Source: Gemmata sp.
Lineage (GTDB): Bacteria; Planctomycetota; Planctomycetia; Gemmatales; Gemmataceae
Reading direction: 5' to 3'
NCBI GenBank assembly: GCA_022843445.1
Contig: JALHNS010000020.1
Location: 1-35,943, forward strand
Length of the DNA stretch: 35,943 nt
The notes beneath the pieces are model-generated. The model was not told the DNA's origin. It worked only from the letters and a program-made list of their open reading frames with translations, and made no database searches. Both the position numbers and the translations under genes were made by a program. Shown piece by piece: positions 24,177-31,245 of the stretch. Position 1 is the stretch's first letter. Each line of letters begins with the position of its first letter.

Positions 24177-24199
24177 CGGCTCTTCGTATAACACGTTGC

Positions 24200-25222
24200 A
24201 TGTCACGCAAACCCTCCGTGCTCATCACCGGTGCGTCCGGCGAGATCGGGCACGCTCTTATTTCGCGCCTGTTCGCGGAGGACCGCGACCGGCCCATCGT
24301 CACCCTCGACCTGAACCCGCTCCCGGCCGAATCCGCGGCGAAAGTGCGGCAGGCCGTGAGCGGGTCCATCCTCGATACCGCGCTGTTGGACGGCCTACTC
24401 GCGCAGTACGAAGTGGATCACGTCTACCACCTCGCGGCGCTACTGAGCACGCGAAGCGAGTTCAGCCCGGCGCTCGCGCACAAGGTGAACGTCGAAGGGA
24501 CGCTCAACCTGTTGGAGTTCGCGCAAAAGCAGGGCGAGAGCCACGGGCGACCGGTGGCGTTCTTCTACCCGTCGAGCATCGCGGCGTTCGGCGTGCCGGA
24601 CCTCGACACGAAGGCCCGCGCCGGCAAGGTGCCCGAAGACGACCACAACGTGCCCACCACGATGTACGGCGCGAACAAGCTGTACTGCGAGCACCTCGGG
24701 CGCTACTACGCGCGGCACTACAAGCAGCTCGCGGCCGAAGCGCACAGCGGGCGCGTCGATTTCCGCTGCGTGCGGTTCCCCGGCCTCATCTCCGCGGAAA
24801 CAGTGCCGAGCGGCGGCACCAGCGACTACGCCCCGGAGATGATCCACGCCGCCGCGAGCGGCCAACCCTACGCGTGCTTCGTGCGGCCCGACACGCGCAT
24901 CCCGTTCATGGCGATGCCGGACGCGGTGGACGCGATCTTCCGCCTGATGGAAGCGCCGCGCGAGAAACTGACGCGCACCGTGTACAACATCGGCGCGTTC
25001 GCCCCGAGCGCGGCGCAAATCGAAGAGGTGGTCCGCCGCGCGTTCCCCCGCGCGGACATCACCACGAAGGTAGACGAGAAGCGTCAGGGGATCGTAGACT
25101 CGTGGCCCGCGGACGTGGACGACAGCGCCGCGCGCACCGATTGGGGCCACGCCCCGCAGTACGATTTCGCGAGCGCGTTCGGCGAGTACCTGATTCCGAG
25201 CATCAAGAAGCGGTACGCGTGA
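24200..25222 (+). CDS. SDR-type L-threonine 3-dehydrogenase-like epimerase
   Basis: A 340-residue NAD-dependent extended short-chain dehydrogenase. The Rossmann motif is GASGEIG (11-17). The catalytic set is Ser125/Ser126 in YPSSIAAFG and Tyr156-Lys160 in MYGANKLYCE. The stretch RFPGLISAETVPSGGTSDYA followed by YACFVRPDTRIPFMAMPDAV is very like SDR-type threonine 3-dehydrogenases, which oxidise L-threonine to 2-amino-3-ketobutyrate, rather than sugar-nucleotide epimerases. The partner ligase (kbl) is not in the window. It is cytosolic. A TATAAC box at 24187-24192 lies only 7 nt before the ATG, so it is more likely fortuitous, and cotranscription with the cytochrome is plausible. Confidence 0.85.
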   Translation: MSRKPSVLITGASGEIGHALISRLFAEDRDRPIVTLDLNPLPAESAAKVRQAVSGSILDTALLDGLLAQYEVDHVYHLAALLSTRSEFSPALAHKVNVEGTLNLLEFAQKQGESHGRPVAFFYPSSIAAFGVPDLDTKARAGKVPEDDHNVPTTMYGANKLYCEHLGRYYARHYKQLAAEAHSGRVDFRCVRFPGLISAETVPSGGTSDYAPEMIHAAASGQPYACFVRPDTRIPFMAMPDAVDAIFRLMEAPREKLTRTVYNIGAFAPSAAQIEEVVRRAFPRADITTKVDEKRQGIVDSWPADVDDSAARTDWGHAPQYDFASAFGEYLIPSIKKRYA

Positions 25223-25234
25223 GGTGAGAGTGGC

Positions 25235-25253
25235 CCGCTCGCTCCGCGAGCGG
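25235..25253. terminator. stem-loop between convergent genes
   Basis: CCGCTCGC-TCC-GCGAGCGG, a perfect 8-bp stem with a 3-nt loop, lies 12 nt after the dehydrogenase stop and 20 nt from the end of the convergent AbiTii gene. It is well placed to stop transcription from both sides, although it lacks a T-run. Confidence 0.6.
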
Positions 25254-25273
25254 CGCACAGCAGGTGTGCCAGA

Positions 25274-26281
25274 TCAGACGCCAGTAGCGCTCTTGATGAT
25301 TGCGACCACGAAGGGGGCGAGTAGCGGGATCGAATCTTTCGCGGCTTTCGCCAGTGTCGCTTTGAGTGTGCCCCAGCAACTCTCCAGCGCTTCGGGTTCC
25401 GGCTTCTTGCTCGCGGCTTCTTCCGCGAACGACTTCGCCTGCCGAGCAATACGCTCTGCCACGTCGTCGGGGAGTTTGGCGAGAATCTCGTTCAAACTCA
25501 GAGCAAGTTTACGAAGGTTCTCGCTGATGTCCGCGGAACCCGCTTTTGCCGCGAGTTCGTTGAAACTTCGGGTGATGTCGCGGGCTTGGATGAGATCGCC
25601 ACTAACCGACAGCGCGCCGCCGCCCGTATCGATGCTATGGTTTGTCATGTGGCTCTGGCCTCCGATTGCGGAGAGAATGCTCGGACCATGGAAAATGCAA
25701 TCTGTGAGCTGCAAGGAAATGCGCCGTGCGGCGATTTTCTCTTCTTGCTTGAACTTGGCCTCCTCCCCGTAGATACCCTTCGCTGCGAGGTCGCAAGCCC
25801 AACTGTGAATTTTACTCTTCACTGCATCGGGGATAGCACGTACCTGACTGACCGGAAATGCGAGCGCAAATGTGACCCGAGAGCGGTATCGTTCGGGTAC
25901 ACAAGCGTAGAGTTCAGGCGATACCTCTTCTGGATTGAGGTCGAAGAATTGCACATCTGGCCCGCGTGACATCTGCAATAGAGTCGGCAGAGAGTGACAC
26001 AGCGTCTGGTCCACAGTTCCGAGTTGCGGTATCGGCATATAGCCGTTAGCGATCTGTCCGTAGCCGATAGGCACATAGCCGTTCGGGTTCACCGCAAACG
26101 AACACTGGATACTCCGGTAGTTTGGAACCGTGTTGTCGTCGCCATACCCTTCAAATTCACACCGAAGCCAGCGATCAATGGTTGTGGCGTCGAGCGTTAG
26201 GGCAACCTGTCGCGCGCGGCCAACGATTTCGAGGACATCCTTCTTCCAGATCATGTCCAAGAGTTCGTGAACAAGTCCCAT
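25274..26281 (-). CDS. AbiTii-domain protein (abortive-infection type)
   Basis: A 335-residue protein. Residues about 3-190 match the AbiTii domain. The core is LEIVGRARQVALTLDATTID, then RWLRCEFEGYGDDNTVPNYR, followed by YVPIGYG. The second half has the family's SWACDLAAKGIYGEEAKFKQ, then EEKIAAR. AbiTii is one of the two components of the lactococcal AbiT phage-abortive system. A linker (SIDTGGGALSVSGDLIQARD, about 216-235) leads to a helical region (245-300) and a hydrophobic C-terminal helix (SIPLLAPFVVAIIKS, about 317-331). The gene has much lower G+C (near 50% in places) than its neighbours and a near-consensus TATAAT promoter, both signs of transfer. No AbiTi partner is present. Function as a defence protein is inferred. 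Confidence 0.82.
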   Translation of the reverse strand: MGLVHELLDMIWKKDVLEIVGRARQVALTLDATTIDRWLRCEFEGYGDDNTVPNYRSIQCSFAVNPNGYVPIGYGQIANGYMPIPQLGTVDQTLCHSLPTLLQMSRGPDVQFFDLNPEEVSPELYACVPERYRSRVTFALAFPVSQVRAIPDAVKSKIHSWACDLAAKGIYGEEAKFKQEEKIAARRISLQLTDCIFHGPSILSAIGGQSHMTNHSIDTGGGALSVSGDLIQARDITRSFNELAAKAGSADISENLRKLALSLNEILAKLPDDVAERIARQAKSFAEEAASKKPEPEALESCWGTLKATLAKAAKDSIPLLAPFVVAIIKSATGV

Positions 26282-26319
26282 TAGCTACTCTGGGTCGCGG
26301 GGCGGGTTCCAATCTTAGC

Positions 26320-26349
26320 ATTATACCTCTGATGTCGTTGGGGCGTGAA
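26320..26349 (-). promoter_or_regulatory. promoter of the AbiTii gene (TTCACG-18-TATAAT)
   Basis: On the minus strand a perfect TATAAT (26325-26320) with TTCACG 18 nt upstream, 38 nt before the ATG. It is the best sigma-70 type -10 seen in the window and differs from the TACANT boxes of the surrounding genes. Confidence 0.55.
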
Positions 26350-26441
26350 GTGAAACGGCACGACGGACTTTTTCGCGCCAATTCGCTTCTCGCGCCGCCT
26401 CGTGTTCGGCTCAAGGGCCGCTTCGGAAGCCGATCAGGAAG

Positions 26442-26552
26442 TTCGCGTGGAAGCTCGGTCGCATGCGCACGGTCGCGTTCAGCGCCGACGGCGCACTCGC
26501 CGCCGCCAGCGCCGCGGACGGGCGCATCGTGGTGTGGGACGCCGACGTATGA
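26442..26552 (+). pseudogene. 3' remnant of a WD40 gene
   Basis: A frame of 36 codons plus a stop encodes FAWKLGRMRTVAFSADG followed by a strand ending RIVVWDADV, which is the last blade of a WD40 propeller. It resembles the final blade of the seven-blade protein (FDWGVGKVRGLSFAPDG...VAVWDVD). No start, signal or preceding blades are present: upstream the same frame soon becomes non-propeller sequence and then the AbiTii promoter. It is therefore a truncated leftover, consistent with the AbiTii DNA having replaced the rest of the gene. Confidence 0.7.
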
Positions 26553-26635
26553 GAACCGCTTGAGGCGGGGTAGGCGGGGCTACTACTCGCGCCTATCATC
26601 TCGGCCTGTCGCGCCTGCCACCGCGAGGGCTGCCA

Positions 26636-27910
26636 ATGACCCCGTTCGAGATCGCCGCCGTGCTCGTCACGCTCGCGGCGCTGTTCAGCTACGTGAACTA
26701 CCGGGTCCTGAAACTCCCGCCGGCGATCGGGCTGATGGCGCTGAGCCTCGCGGCGTCGCTGGTGCTCGTGCTGGTGGGCGTCGCGGTGCCGGCCGTAGAG
26801 CGCAAGGCCGCGGCCGTAGTGCAGAGTATCGACCTGAACCAAGCGCTTCTGCACGGCGCTCTGGGGTTCATGCTGTTCGCCGGCGCGCTGCACATCCGGC
26901 TCGACGCGCTCGCGTCGCGCAAGTGGACCATTCTCACGCTCGCCACCGTCGGCGTGCTCGTTTCGACCGCGGTAGTCGGGTTGCTCTCGTGGGCGCTGCT
27001 GCACGCGGTCGGCATTGAGGCGAAACTCGTCTTCTGCCTCATGTTCGGCGCGCTCATTTCGCCCACCGACCCCATCGCGGTGATGGCGGTGCTGCGCACC
27101 ACGGGCATTCCGAAGGACATGGAAATCAAGATCGCGGGCGAATCGCTCTTCAACGACGGCGTAGGCGTCGTCGTATTCTTGGGGCTGCTCGAAATCGCCA
27201 CCGGCGACGGCGGGTTCGACCCGGTTCACCTCGGTAAGTTGTTTCTGTGGGAGGCGGTCGGCGGCGCGGTGCTGGGGTTCGTTCTCGGGTTCCTCGTGTA
27301 CCGGATGCTGCGCCGCGTGGACAACTACCAAGTCGAAATTCTGCTCTCGCTCGCGCTCGTCGCCGGCGGGTACGCGCTGGCCGACGCGCTGCACATGTCC
27401 GGCCCCATCGCGATGGTGGTCGCGGGGCTGCTCATCGGCAACGTGGGCCGCGCCTACGCGATGTCCGACACGACCGTCGAGCACTTGGACACGTTCTGGG
27501 AACTGGTGGACGAAATCCTGAACGCGGTGCTGTTCGTGCTGATCGGGCTGGAAGTGCTCGCGCTCGCGTTCACCGGGAAGTTGCTGCTGATCGGCGCGGC
27601 CGCGGTGCCGCTCGTGCTGCTCGCGCGGCTGGCCGCGGTCGCCCCGCCGATCGCGCTGCTGCGGAAGCGCGGGCGGTTCGCGCGCTACACCGTGCGCGTG
27701 CTCACGTGGGGCGGGCTGCGCGGCGGCATCTCGGTGGCGCTGGCGCTCTCGATCCCGCTCGCGGTGAAGGACCAACCGGTGGTCGGCCGCGAAGCGATTC
27801 TCGCGATGACCTACGTCGTGGTTGTGTTCTCGATTCTGGTGCAAGGGCTAACGCTCGGGCCGCTAGTCGAGCGCTGGCTGAAGCGCCCGCCGCGGCCCGA
27901 GAAGGCGTAA
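26636..27910 (+). CDS. CPA1-type Na+/H+ (cation:proton) antiporter
   Basis: A 424-residue inner-membrane protein with about twelve transmembrane segments. It carries the CPA1 (NhaP/NHE) signatures FGALISPTDPIAV (Asp145) and GESLFNDGVGVVVF (Asn173-Asp174, the ion-binding ND pair). A later membrane segment has TWGGLRGGISVALALS, the conserved Arg-containing helix of the family. It should exchange Na+ or K+ for H+ and help pH and salt homeostasis. It lacks the long C-terminal regulatory tail seen in some members. GAGGG lies before the ATG. A possible -10 (TATCAT, 26594-26599) lies 36 nt upstream. It converges on the PQQ-propeller gene with only 4 bp between stops. Confidence 0.9.
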   Translation: MTPFEIAAVLVTLAALFSYVNYRVLKLPPAIGLMALSLAASLVLVLVGVAVPAVERKAAAVVQSIDLNQALLHGALGFMLFAGALHIRLDALASRKWTILTLATVGVLVSTAVVGLLSWALLHAVGIEAKLVFCLMFGALISPTDPIAVMAVLRTTGIPKDMEIKIAGESLFNDGVGVVVFLGLLEIATGDGGFDPVHLGKLFLWEAVGGAVLGFVLGFLVYRMLRRVDNYQVEILLSLALVAGGYALADALHMSGPIAMVVAGLLIGNVGRAYAMSDTTVEHLDTFWELVDEILNAVLFVLIGLEVLALAFTGKLLLIGAAAVPLVLLARLAAVAPPIALLRKRGRFARYTVRVLTWGGLRGGISVALALSIPLAVKDQPVVGREAILAMTYVVVVFSILVQGLTLGPLVERWLKRPPRPEKA

Positions 27911-27914
27911 GCCC

Positions 27915-29159
27915 TTACTTCGCGTCGCCGATGCACCACAGGTGCTTGTAGGTGCGCACGAACAGGTCGCCGTTCGCGGGCACGATGGAGGCCCGCGTGG
28001 TCGCGCCGTCGAGCCGGTTGCGCGCGAGTTCCTCGTACGCATCCGGCTTCGCCGCGAACACGCGCGTTTCGGCGTTCTCGCTCGTCAGATACAACCGGTC
28101 GCCGGCGCGCACGATGCTCCCCCACGCCTTACCGACCTTCTCTTCCCACGTCTGCTTGCCGGTGCGCAGGTCGATGCACACCACGCTCGGCTCGTTCACT
28201 ACATACGCGAAGTCGCCGACGATCACGCCCGAGCCGATGCGCTGCGGGTTCTTGGCCGCGCGCCACAGGCGGTGCGTGTCGGTCACGTCGCCCGCGCCGC
28301 CGGTTTTCACCGCGACCGCCGCGCCACCGTAGCCGGCCGCCGCGAAGACGTACTTCTCGCTCACCAGCGGCGACGTGTACGTGAGCCGGTCTTGCCCGCC
28401 TTCCTTCTCAAGCCCCTTGCTGCTCCACAGCACCTTTCCGGTTTCGAGGTCGTGGCCCTTCACGACGCCCGGCCAACTCATCACCAACTCGGTGCGCTTC
28501 CCGGTGTTCGCGATTACCGGCGTGCTCCACGTGCCGAAGTAGTCCGCGCCTTTGTACTCTTCCGTGCGCCACACTTCCGCGCCGTCGGCTTTCTTGAGCG
28601 CGACAACGAACGACTTCGCGTGCGGGCCGAAGTTCAGGATCACGAGATCGTTGTGTATGACCGGCGACGCGGCGCTGCCCCAAATGTGGTCGCACGGGCC
28701 GAGGTCTTTCGACCACTTCACGTTGCCCTTCATGTCGTAGCAGTGCAGGCCGGCGGAGCCGTGAAACACGATCACGCGCTCGCCGTCCGTAACCGGTGAC
28801 GCGGCGCAGTAGGTGTTCGTACCGTGAATCTGTTCCTTGCCGGTGAACGCGACGCTCTTATCCCACACCTTCGCACCGGTCTTGCGGTTCAGGCACCACA
28901 GTGAGCGCGTTTTGCCTTTGTCGGTGGCTTGCGTGAGGTAAACGAAATCGCCCCACACGATGGGCGTGGAGTTGCCCGCGTCCGGCAGGTCGATCTTCCA
29001 CTTCACGTTCTCTTTCGCGCTCCACTTGAGCGGCAGTTTCGTTTCGGCCGTGGAGCCTTGCCCGGTGGGGCCGCGCCACGCGGGCCAGTTGTCGGCGCGG
29101 GCGGTGGAAAGCGCGGCGCAAGCGAGCACGAGCGCTGCGAAGAGGCGGGGGCGTGACAT
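27915..29159 (-). CDS. exported PQQ-like beta-propeller protein
   Basis: A 414-residue protein with a signal peptide (MSRPRLFAALVLACAALSTA, then RADNWPAWRG). The WPAWRGPTGQG opening and repeated blades with LWCLNRKTGAKVWDKS, LHCYDMKGNVKWSKD, AEVWRTEEY, GHDLETGKVLWSS and VCIDLRTGKQTWEEK are standard for PQQ_2/quinoprotein-like eight-bladed propellers. Planctomycetes have many of these; most are not shown to bind PQQ or to be dehydrogenases, and no catalytic Asp or Ca site can be assigned here. The protein is periplasmic. The start is shared by a divergent promoter region with the CoA transferase gene (80 bp gap), with a possible -10 (GATAAT, 29202-29197) for this gene. Confidence 0.9.
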   Translation of the reverse strand: MSRPRLFAALVLACAALSTARADNWPAWRGPTGQGSTAETKLPLKWSAKENVKWKIDLPDAGNSTPIVWGDFVYLTQATDKGKTRSLWCLNRKTGAKVWDKSVAFTGKEQIHGTNTYCAASPVTDGERVIVFHGSAGLHCYDMKGNVKWSKDLGPCDHIWGSAASPVIHNDLVILNFGPHAKSFVVALKKADGAEVWRTEEYKGADYFGTWSTPVIANTGKRTELVMSWPGVVKGHDLETGKVLWSSKGLEKEGGQDRLTYTSPLVSEKYVFAAAGYGGAAVAVKTGGAGDVTDTHRLWRAAKNPQRIGSGVIVGDFAYVVNEPSVVCIDLRTGKQTWEEKVGKAWGSIVRAGDRLYLTSENAETRVFAAKPDAYEELARNRLDGATTRASIVPANGDLFVRTYKHLWCIGDAK

Positions 29160-29213
29160 GAGGTGCGTTCCGGTGGGAGGGCGGGCGAGTGCGGGGATTA
29201 TCGCGCGCGGGCG

Positions 29214-29219
29214 TACAAT
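29214..29219 (+). promoter_or_regulatory. putative -10 hexamer TACAAT of the CoA transferase gene
   Basis: TACAAT 20 nt before the ATG in the 80-bp divergent gap, followed at once by a strong Shine-Dalgarno (AAGGAGGAG, 29225-29233, 6 nt before the ATG). This implies a very short leader of about 14 nt. Confidence 0.4.
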
Positions 29220-29239
29220 TCGGCAAGGAGGAGTGCGCC

Positions 29240-30460
29240 ATGTTCCCGTTTGCAGTCGATAAGATTCCGCCGCTGCACGGCGTTCGTGTCTTGGACGCCG
29301 CCCGCGTGCTCGCGGGGCCGTTCTGCGGGCAGTTGCTCGCGGATTTGGGCGCGGAAGTCATCAAGCTCGAACGGCCGGGCGCGGGCGACGACACCCGCGG
29401 CTGGGGGCCGCCGTTCGTACACGGGAGTAATGACCTCTCCGCGTACTTCCTTTCGTGCAATCGCGGGAAAAAAGCGCTCACGCTCGACATCGCCACCCCC
29501 GATGGAAGCGAACTGTTCCATCGGTTGCTGTCGAAGTGCGACGTGCTAATCGAGAACTTCCGCACGGACAGCGCCGAGAAGCTCGGCCTCACACCGGGCG
29601 CGCTCTTGGCGAAGCACCCGCGGCTGATTGCGTGCTCGATCAGCGGCTTTGGGCGCACCGGGCCGCGGCAAAACGATCCCGGTTACGACTTCGCCATTCA
29701 GGCGCTCAGCGGCCTCATGGGAATCACCGGGCCGGCAGAAGGGCCGCCGTTTAAGGTCGGTGTTGCGGTGGCAGACGTGCTGACCGGCTTGTACGCCTCG
29801 AACGCGATCCTCGCGGCGCTCGTCGCGCGGCAGCGCACCGGCCACGGGTACGCGATCGACCTCGCGCTCGCGGATTGCGCGCTCGCGGCGCAGGTGAACG
29901 TCGCGCAGGCGTACCTCACGAGCGGCAAAGCGCCCTCGCGGCAGGGCAACGCGCACCTGCAAATCGTGCCGTATCAGTTGTTCGCGACCGCCGACGGTTG
30001 GCTCGTGCTGAACGTCGGGAACGATTCGCAGTGGCGCGCGTTCTGCGCCGCCGCGAGTGCGCCGGACCTCGGCGCGAACCCGAACTTCGCCACGAACCGA
30101 CAGCGCGTCGAGCGCCGCGCCGAAGTGGTGCCGCTCGTGGAAGCGCTGATGCGCACGTTCACCACGGCGGAATGGGAAGCGCGCCTGAGCGCCGCGAACG
30201 TGCCGCACGCGGTGGTGCGCGGGTACGCGGAGGCGTTCGCGGACCCGCAAGCGCTCGCCCGCGGGATGAAATTGACCGTCCGCGACCCTTCAGGGAACGA
30301 AGTCAATCTGGTGGGCAACCCGGTTCACCTGCACGGCGCGCCGACGGCCGCGCCGACGATGCCGCCGCGATTGGGCGAACACACCGCGAGCGTGCTTTCC
30401 AGCGTGCTGGGCCTCAGCGCGTCGGAAGTGGGCGCGCTCCGCGCGAAGGGTGTGGTGTAA
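29240..30460 (+). CDS. CaiB/BaiF family (class III) CoA transferase
   Basis: A 406-residue class III CoA transferase, moving CoA between carboxylic acids through an enzyme-bound anhydride. Family signatures are clear: VLDAARVLAGPFCGQLLADL, then GAEVIKLERPGAGDD, NRGKKALTLDI, LIENFRTDSAEKLGL, GYDFAIQALSGLMGITG, and the catalytic Asp near residue 179 in VAVADVLTGLYA. Length matches the family (about 400). It is cytosolic with the strongest ribosome site in the window. The acyl substrate is unknown because no pathway genes are adjacent. It starts divergently from the PQQ-propeller gene. The ATG at 29240 is chosen over one 17 codons upstream because the SD fits it. Confidence 0.92.
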   Translation: MFPFAVDKIPPLHGVRVLDAARVLAGPFCGQLLADLGAEVIKLERPGAGDDTRGWGPPFVHGSNDLSAYFLSCNRGKKALTLDIATPDGSELFHRLLSKCDVLIENFRTDSAEKLGLTPGALLAKHPRLIACSISGFGRTGPRQNDPGYDFAIQALSGLMGITGPAEGPPFKVGVAVADVLTGLYASNAILAALVARQRTGHGYAIDLALADCALAAQVNVAQAYLTSGKAPSRQGNAHLQIVPYQLFATADGWLVLNVGNDSQWRAFCAAASAPDLGANPNFATNRQRVERRAEVVPLVEALMRTFTTAEWEARLSAANVPHAVVRGYAEAFADPQALARGMKLTVRDPSGNEVNLVGNPVHLHGAPTAAPTMPPRLGEHTASVLSSVLGLSASEVGALRAKGVV

Positions 30461-30475
30461 CCGAGCGACGTGCGG

Positions 30476-30481
30476 TACACT
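30476..30481 (+). promoter_or_regulatory. putative -10 hexamer TACACT
   Basis: TACACT 36 nt before the zinc-ribbon membrane protein ATG, in the 57-bp gap after the CoA transferase. Confidence 0.35.
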
Positions 30482-30517
30482 CACTTCACTCGAAGGGCAC
30501 AACCACAAGATCGACCT

Positions 30518-30832
30518 ATGCGCCCGTGCCCGCGGTGCCGCGCGCCGCTTCAGAACCGCGACACCACATGCCCGCAGTGCGGCGCGAACGAAGCGCCCGC
30601 GCCCCTCGAAACTGGTGACGCGGTTCCAGTGCAAGACACACCGCGCAGAGTGACGCGCGACTTTATCGATTTGGCGTCATGGAGCCCTTTCGGAACGCTG
30701 GTGTCAATTCTCGTGGTCGCTCTGGTGGGTGCCGTAGGTTTCGCGGTCGCTGGACAGATCGGGGCGTTCGTGGCGGTGGTCGGTGCGGCGGTCCTGTGGT
30801 TCGCGTTCGAGGTTTGGGCCGAACGTGAGTGA
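30518..30832 (+). CDS. zinc-ribbon membrane protein
   Basis: A 104-residue protein with an N-terminal zinc ribbon, CPRCRAPLQNRDTTCPQCGA, where four cysteines form two CPxC knuckles that bind zinc. A polar linker follows, then two transmembrane segments (GTLVSILVVALVGAVGFAVA and IGAFVAVVGAAVLWFAFEVW). This architecture is common for small bacterial membrane proteins of unknown function. The ribbon would face the cytosol. The stop overlaps the GTG of the next gene by four bases (GTGA), implying coupled translation. The start at 30518 is used because it begins directly with the ribbon (MRPCPRC). Confidence 0.8.
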   Translation: MRPCPRCRAPLQNRDTTCPQCGANEAPAPLETGDAVPVQDTPRRVTRDFIDLASWSPFGTLVSILVVALVGAVGFAVAGQIGAFVAVVGAAVLWFAFEVWAERE

Positions 30833-31164
30833 CGCGAGGGGTGCGCGTGTCTGTCAGTATGAGCCTCAAGAACCGGCACACGGGCGAATTCCGAGACGTG
30901 CCTCTCGGGTCCCTTCGCGGATTCAACGAACACTGGCTTCCCGCTTGCGAACGACTCGGGCTGGTCTGGGTTCCTCACTTCAGCGGCGGCGCATTGACCG
31001 TTGTGCCGGACGAACTCATCGGTCCCATCCTTCAAGAACTCTGCCAACTCCGTTTGGCCCTACTGGGTGCGGAACAACTGGCGTGGATCGTTGAACGCAT
31101 CGATAGCGTGCTGGCAGCGTTCGCCGAGACAAACGCGGAAGAATGGGAATACAGCTTCGGGTAG
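30829..31164 (+). CDS. small soluble protein of unknown function, coupled
   Basis: A 111-residue protein read from the GTG at 30829, which overlaps the stop of the zinc-ribbon gene (GTGA). An ATG ten codons in (30859, MSLKNRHTG) is an alternative. It has no signal peptide or membrane segment. The N-terminal half looks like mixed strands (EFRDVPLGSLRGF, GLVWVPHFSGGALTVVPDEL) and the C-terminal half is helical (LIGPILQELCQLRLALLGAE, AWIVERIDSVLAAFAET). A single long helix with acidic end is typical of small regulatory or binding proteins, but no family is recognised. The coupling suggests that it acts with the zinc-ribbon membrane protein. Confidence 0.65.
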   Translation: MTRGVRVSVSMSLKNRHTGEFRDVPLGSLRGFNEHWLPACERLGLVWVPHFSGGALTVVPDELIGPILQELCQLRLALLGAEQLAWIVERIDSVLAAFAETNAEEWEYSFG

Positions 31165-31194
31165 CTCGCGCTCGCCGCGGCGCGCGGTTCGCCT

Positions 31195-31200
31195 TACAAT
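31195..31200 (+). promoter_or_regulatory. putative -10 hexamer TACAAT
   Basis: TACAAT 45 nt before the GTG start of the Gfo/Idh/MocA gene, in the 81-bp gap after the previous stop. Confidence 0.4.
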
Positions 31201-31245
31201 CTCGGCACGATACGCACTCGCTTCCTCTCTCTCGGAGTTCTCATC

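Noticed and set aside
24187-24192. TATAAC as the promoter of the threonine dehydrogenase-like gene
   Set aside because: It is only 7 nt before the ATG, which leaves no room for a leader unless the message is leaderless; cotranscription from upstream is more likely.
25274-26281. A complete two-component AbiT system
   Set aside because: Only the AbiTii-type protein is present; the adjacent genes are a dehydrogenase and a cation antiporter with no link to AbiTi.
27900-27920. A terminator between the antiporter and PQQ-propeller genes
   Set aside because: The gap between stops is only 4 bp and the small GTAA/TTAC symmetry is formed by the two stop codons themselves.
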